Positions 60,048 to 64,000 of a stretch of DNA of 64,000 bases are shown piece by piece. This DNA comes from Lachnospiraceae bacterium (GTDB lineage Bacteria; Bacillota; Clostridia; Lachnospirales; Lachnospiraceae), in assembly GCA_017546025.1 (NCBI GenBank), contig JAFYYS010000018.1, positions 1 through 64,000 on the forward strand. The letters run 5' to 3'. Within the stretch, counting starts at the first letter, position 1, and each line of letters begins with the position of its first letter. The notes beneath the pieces are model-generated. The model was given only the letters and a program-made list of their open reading frames with translations, was not told where the DNA came from and ran no database searches. A program made the translations under genes and the position numbers.

Positions 60048-61478
60048 TCATTTTCCTTCGATGATCCACTTCTGGACGCCCTCAGCGCCGTCGCTGCACA
60101 AAAGACATTTCTCGTCCTTTCTCGCCGTGACGAGACGGCCGCTTTCATACGGCGTCTGAATGGACCATGTGCCGTCCGCATTCTTTCGAAGTTTCCAGCT
60201 TTGCGCATCGTCGTAGCCGGTATATACCCAGATCCCGACTGTGTTATCCTCTATGTCCCAGGCATTACCGAGGTCAATCCGCAGGTTCGGGAGTTCCTTC
60301 GGTGAAAGGATGAAACGGTCGTTTCCGGAATATGTAATGGTCCATACGCACGCAAGGTCCGACAGCGTTAACCCGATCTCGGCCTCCTGCCCCAGCAGAT
60401 ATCCGCTGCCGTCAGCCGCCTTAATGGTGAACTCCCCGAGGTTGAAAACGTTTCGTTTGATCAGGGGCCACATCTTCGGATACATGCCGACATGCTTTAC
60501 ATCTCCGTCACCGGTGTACGGGCATTTGCCGGAAAGCACCTGTCTGTAAAACTCAAAGAAATCGTAATCATTGAGGTCCGCGGTATACTTCTGATACCCG
60601 GGGAACGAATCCCCTCCCGCGTAAGCATGGGTGTCCGGATACTCAACGCCGAGAAGCGTCTTCAGGTATTCGAGCTGGTGCATCCACTCATGGACCGCAA
60701 CCGCGGTCGCGTACAAAGACGGGACCTCCGGGTCCGTAAGGGGATACGTGCCTTCCGCAGGCGTTACCAGATTAAATGTGGAATATCCAAGCGGCGTGTC
60801 AATGCCGTCCGTTTTCAGTCCGAGAATCACGTCGTGAACGCCGTAGCCTTCCTTACCCTCATTCCGTGCCCGGTTCTCCTCACCGGCTGTCTGAACGGTC
60901 GTCAGTACCGTGTCGACCTCTGCGCCTTCCGCGAACCTGTCGATATACGGCATGACGGTCTTCTTATCAAGATACAGCCAGTCCTCTCCGGGGTACTGCG
61001 TGAGCGGCACCGCGTCATCGACGAAATGCAGGTAAACCGTAATGTCCACATTGTGGTTTGCAATGCTTTCAACCGTCTTCTCATAATTAAGCGTCACGGC
61101 CTCCAGATACTCGCGGTCGAATGCGGTCATCTGAAAATCCAGGTCGCCGAACGTCACATGCGTGAAGCCGATCCAGAGCACATAATACTTTACCGGCTCC
61201 GCAAGGGGCGTATAGTCTTCGTTTTCATACTGCTCCACCGCTTCTTTGATCATGCGGCTGATTTCGGAATCCACCGAGCTGAAATCAAATGAAACAGGGA
61301 TTTCCGGTGTCGGCGTCACGGCCCCGGTCGGCTCGGTGCTCGGCGCAGCAGCCTCCGTCACCTGTTTTGCAGGGGTTTTCGTGGCATTTTCCTTCGTGTC
61401 ATCCTTCCCGCACGCGGCAAATGCCATGCAGATACATAGCAGCAGGCACAACAGCCCGCTTACCTTAAAGCGCCTCAT
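60048..61478 (-). CDS. lipoprotein with HExxH motif and ricin-like tail
   Basis: A 476-residue lipoprotein: lipobox A-A-C (Cys23), PT-rich linker (about 30-62), a zinc-metalloprotease-like domain with H-E-W-M-H at 263-267 (H-E-x-x-H), and a C-terminal region (about 380-476) with S-W-K-L-R and Q-K-W-I-I-E, as in ricin-type lectins. The third zinc ligand is not obvious. It resembles secreted clostridial metallohydrolases but no family can be named. It overlaps the Dabb gene by 4 bp. Confidence 0.72.
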   Translation of the reverse strand: MRRFKVSGLLCLLLCICMAFAACGKDDTKENATKTPAKQVTEAAAPSTEPTGAVTPTPEIPVSFDFSSVDSEISRMIKEAVEQYENEDYTPLAEPVKYYVLWIGFTHVTFGDLDFQMTAFDREYLEAVTLNYEKTVESIANHNVDITVYLHFVDDAVPLTQYPGEDWLYLDKKTVMPYIDRFAEGAEVDTVLTTVQTAGEENRARNEGKEGYGVHDVILGLKTDGIDTPLGYSTFNLVTPAEGTYPLTDPEVPSLYATAVAVHEWMHQLEYLKTLLGVEYPDTHAYAGGDSFPGYQKYTADLNDYDFFEFYRQVLSGKCPYTGDGDVKHVGMYPKMWPLIKRNVFNLGEFTIKAADGSGYLLGQEAEIGLTLSDLACVWTITYSGNDRFILSPKELPNLRIDLGNAWDIEDNTVGIWVYTGYDDAQSWKLRKNADGTWSIQTPYESGRLVTARKDEKCLLCSDGAEGVQKWIIEGK

Positions 61479-61792
61479 GCCTGTTCCCCCGAAACCTCAT
61501 AGTCCATGCAGGTGCGGCTTGCCGTGAACGGTCTGACCTTCGTCGTTGCCACCGCGACATGTGCGGGGTGAACCGTATAACCGTTCAAAGCCGCCTCATC
61601 GGTGAATGTCGAGTCAAGCATCACGTCACAGTTTGCGGACGCGAGCGGCTCCGTATAAACCTTAATGGAAAGAAGCCCGGGAATCTGTCCCTGAAGCCCC
61701 TCAAGCCCTGCTTTGATGCCGGCCTTAACGGCTTTCTTCTCTTCTTCCGTATATTCTGCCTTCAGATTCCAAAGAATAACATGTTTAACCAT
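61475..61792 (-). CDS. Dabb (stress-responsive alpha/beta-barrel) family protein
   Basis: A 105-residue dimeric alpha/beta-barrel protein: M-V-K-H-V-I-L-W-N-L-K at the start, and D-V-M-L-D-S-T-F-T-D-E-A-A-L-N-G-Y and H-P-A-H later are typical. Function in bacteria unknown; oxygenase- or cyclase-like folds are related. It is translationally coupled to the lipoprotein (4-bp overlap). Confidence 0.88.
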   Translation of the reverse strand: MVKHVILWNLKAEYTEEEKKAVKAGIKAGLEGLQGQIPGLLSIKVYTEPLASANCDVMLDSTFTDEAALNGYTVHPAHVAVATTKVRPFTASRTCMDYEVSGEQA

Positions 61793-61865
61793 AATGAACC
61801 TCCGTGTGTCATTTTCCTAAGCTTCAGAATACCATATTTGCGCCCCGAAGGAAAGCAAAAGCATC

Positions 61866-61890
61866 AAAAAAGGGAAGCCTTTGCTTCCCT
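61866..61890 (-). terminator. intrinsic terminator after ftsY
   Basis: An 8-bp stem (61871-61878 with 61883-61890), 4-nt loop and a T-run on the minus strand (complement of 61866-61870). Confidence 0.85.
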
Positions 61891-61917
61891 CTTTGACAAA
61901 TGTCACGGTTATTACTT

Positions 61918-62919
61918 TTACTCTGCCACGTCAAACAGCGCGCTTACGAAAGCCTCGGGATCGAACTTCTGCATGTCGCGGACACCCTCGCCGACACCGA
62001 TGTATTTCACCGGAATGCCGAGTTCCTTCTGGATGGCGATGGCGATGCCGCCCTTTGCGGTGCCGTCGAGCTTCGTGATGACGATGCCGGTGATGTTGCA
62101 GATTTCGTTGAACTGCTTCGCCTGCATCAGCGCGTTCTGGCCGGTTGTTCCGTCAAGCACGACAAGCGTTTCGCGCTTCGCGCCGGGATACTCGCGGTCG
62201 ATGACACGGTTAATCTTGCCGAGCTCGTCCATCAGGTTCTTCTTGTTGTGAAGACGTCCCGCCGTGTCGCAGATCAAAACGTCGGTCTTTCTCGCCTTGG
62301 CGGCGCTGACCGCGTCAAATACGACCGCTGCCGGGTCTGCACCTTCCTTGGCCGCGATGATGTCACAGCCTGCGCGGTGGGACCATTCCACCAGCTGCTC
62401 GGTCGCAGCGGCACGGAACGTATCGGCGGCTGCCATTAAAACCTTGCGGCCGTCGTTCTTCAAAAGCCAGGCAATCTTGCCGGTCGTGGTCGTCTTGCCG
62501 ACGCCGTTAACACCGACAACGAGGACAACGGAAGGACCTTTTTCAAAGTCGTAAGCGTCCTCCGGAACCTCCATCTGCTCGCGGATGGATTCCATCAAAA
62601 GCTCGCGGCAGGCTTCCGGCTCCTTGATGTGCTGCTCCTTCACCTTCTCGCGGAGATTGGTCAGAATCTCGTCCGTGGTCGTCACGCCGATATCCGCCAT
62701 AATCAGCACTTCCTCAAGCTCCTCGTAGAAGTCCTCATCGATTTTGGAAAAGCCGTGGAAGATTGAGTTCAGCCCGCTTGCAATGCTGCTTCTGGTCTTG
62801 GCCATGCCCTCGCGCAGGCGGCGGAAGAACCCTTTCTTTTTCGGTTCCTCTTCCAAAGTCTCTTCGGAGAACTCTTCTGTAAGCTCTTCGTTCAGTTCTT
62901 CATCATAATCCTTACTCAT
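61918..62919 (-). CDS. ftsY: signal recognition particle receptor FtsY
   Basis: A 333-residue SRP receptor GTPase. A short acidic A region (1-40), the helical N domain, and the G domain with G-V-N-G-V-G-K-T-T-T (P-loop), D-T-F-R-A-A-A, D-T-A-G-R-L-H and T-K-L-D-G-T-A-K-G-G. It docks SRP-bound ribosomes at the membrane. It follows smc by 14 bp in the usual smc-ftsY order. Confidence 0.97.
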   Translation of the reverse strand: MSKDYDEELNEELTEEFSEETLEEEPKKKGFFRRLREGMAKTRSSIASGLNSIFHGFSKIDEDFYEELEEVLIMADIGVTTTDEILTNLREKVKEQHIKEPEACRELLMESIREQMEVPEDAYDFEKGPSVVLVVGVNGVGKTTTTGKIAWLLKNDGRKVLMAAADTFRAAATEQLVEWSHRAGCDIIAAKEGADPAAVVFDAVSAAKARKTDVLICDTAGRLHNKKNLMDELGKINRVIDREYPGAKRETLVVLDGTTGQNALMQAKQFNEICNITGIVITKLDGTAKGGIAIAIQKELGIPVKYIGVGEGVRDMQKFDPEAFVSALFDVAE

Positions 62920-62933
62920 TCGGATTTTGCTCC

Positions 62934-64000
62934 TTACTTATCCAGTTCATGTTCAATCAGGTTCACGGAAACAAGAGTCGAAACACCCTTCTCCTGCATC
63001 GTGATGCCGTACAAGGCGTCCGCTGCTGCCATCGTGCCGCGTCTGTGCGTGATGACGATGAACTGCGTATCCTTTGTCAGCTTATGGAGATATTTCGCAA
63101 AACGCGAAACGTTGCTGTCATCAAGCGCTGCCTCAATCTCGTCGAGCAGACAGAACGGTGACGGCTTCAGGTCGAGAATCGCGAACAGCAGCGAAATTGC
63201 CGTAAGCGCCTTCTCACCACCGGACAGCTGCATCATGTTCTGCAGCTTCTTTCCGGGCGGCTGCGCGATGACGGAAATGTCCGCCTCGAGCACATCCGCA
63301 TCCTCCTGCAGCTTAAGCGTTCCCTTGCCGCCGCCGAACAGTTCCCTGAAGACACGGTCGAAACGGTCCTGGATCAGGCCGAACGTCTCGGTGAACTGCT
63401 TGCGCATCTCGGCATCGAGCGTGGTGATGATCTCGGTCAGGGATTTCTCCGCATTGACGATGTCGTCACGCTGTCCGGTCAGGAAATCGTAACGTTCCTT
63501 CGTCTCACGGTAGTCCTCAATCGCGTTAACGTTGACATCGCCGAGCGCCCGGATCTTGCCCTTCATCTCGTAAACGGCGCGGCGGTTCAATACCGGATTG
63601 TCAATCGTTTCGTCGCGAAGCTGTACGGCTTCGTCGTAATTGAGCCCGTACTCGTCGGAAATGTAAGTCTTCTGGTAATCAAGCGACTCGGTCAGCTTCT
63701 CGCGCTGGTTGTCAAGACGCAAAAGCTCGCGGTCAAGTCTGGCGATATCCTCGCTCAGTGCCTCACGTCTTTCGAAGAAGCCCTTGTTCTGCTTCGTAAT
63801 CTCTTCGGCCTTGCTCTCACGGTCTTTGATAAATGAGGACAGCTCGGCAAGCTCTTCTTCTAACGATTTCTGTTCCTCGACAATGCGCGTTACGGATTCT
63901 TCCCTTGCGGCAATCTCCGTCTGAGCAGCCGCGGTGCGGTCCTTAAGGTTCTTCTGCTCCGTGAGCAGTTCTTCCTTCTCGCGCTCGATTCTTCTCGCAT
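62934..64000 (-). CDS. smc: chromosome segregation protein SMC, C-terminal part
   Basis: The last 355 codons of smc; the frame is open to the window edge with no stop between 62934 and 64000. Residues from the second coiled-coil arm (Glu/Lys/Ala-rich) lead into the C-terminal ATPase head with L-S-G-G-E-K-A-L-T-A (signature) and F-C-L-L-D-E-I-E-A-A-L-D-D (Walker B). Only the N-terminal head, hinge and first arm lie outside the window. Confidence 0.96.
   Translation of the reverse strand, partial: ARRIEREKEELLTEQKNLKDRTAAAQTEIAAREESVTRIVEEQKSLEEELAELSSFIKDRESKAEEITKQNKGFFERREALSEDIARLDRELLRLDNQREKLTESLDYQKTYISDEYGLNYDEAVQLRDETIDNPVLNRRAVYEMKGKIRALGDVNVNAIEDYRETKERYDFLTGQRDDIVNAEKSLTEIITTLDAEMRKQFTETFGLIQDRFDRVFRELFGGGKGTLKLQEDADVLEADISVIAQPPGKKLQNMMQLSGGEKALTAISLLFAILDLKPSPFCLLDEIEAALDDSNVSRFAKYLHKLTKDTQFIVITHRRGTMAAADALYGITMQEKGVSTLVSVNLIEHELDK

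Overview
The window looks like a chromosome segment of a Gram-positive, moderately GC-rich member of the Clostridia, most likely Lachnospiraceae. The grounds are gene content and order: cysS-mrnC-rlmB-sigH, a ytfJ/GerW sporulation gene beside a DUF2953 gene, asp23-fakA-recG, smc-ftsY, recA-recX with a DinR/LexA-type SOS box, many PT-rich lipoproteins, and a biotin-dependent sodium-pump decarboxylase operon. The species cannot be named from the sequence alone. Nearly all genes have strong Shine-Dalgarno sites, and many promoters are near-consensus sigma-A type (TTGACA, 17 bp, TATAAT).

Layout. 1-4257: visibly more AT-rich right end of an integrative element (AlbA_2/RecG-like regulator, XRE repressor, divergent control region, tyrosine recombinase) abutting the 3' end of a tRNA-Thr gene. 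4407-7585: sigH, rlmB, mrnC, cysS. 7604-15283: an envelope cluster (DHHW/AlgX-like protein, MBOAT acyltransferase, membrane-anchored YG-repeat transglutaminase-like protein, VanX/VanY-like peptidase, lipoprotein). 15366-18342: tex, ispF, chorismate mutase. 18480-19420: membrane-tethered barnase-like RNase with barstar, then tRNA-Met. 19624-22566: cdd, an MBL-fold lipoprotein and a two-gene SUF module (sufC plus sufB/D). 22730-24014: CorB/HlyC-type CBS protein with a disrupted start region. 24283-33513: two very large multipass membrane proteins, recG, fakA, asp23, rpmB.

33633-37895: sporulation-linked and unknown genes (ytfJ, DUF2953, two unknowns, rhomboid-like). 38051-40643: rqcH and hisK on the plus strand. 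40767-49544: secreted and surface proteins (InlB-like, RsgI-like/DnaJ-zinc-finger lipoprotein, anchored serpin), a cysteine desulfurase, a hydrolase, a small-molecule kinase and two GNATs. 49676-54877: five-gene carboxyltransferase/Na+ decarboxylase operon. 55049-56858: recX, recA. 57178-61792: long ECF sigma factor, serine hydrolase, zinc-protease-like lipoprotein, Dabb protein. 61918-64000: ftsY and the 3' part of smc.

How parts work together: the decarboxylase operon should couple carboxyl transfer from oxaloacetate and/or methylmalonyl-CoA to Na+ export; the SUF pair and the NifS-like desulfurase can supply Fe-S clusters; the barnase/barstar pair is an RNase with its own inhibitor; the envelope cluster couples O-acylation with cell-wall binding and peptidoglycan trimming. 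Across the whole window the octamer CATTTTCC occurs about 25 times by eye, on both strands and in several reading frames, where about two are expected; this is the most unexplained signal found.
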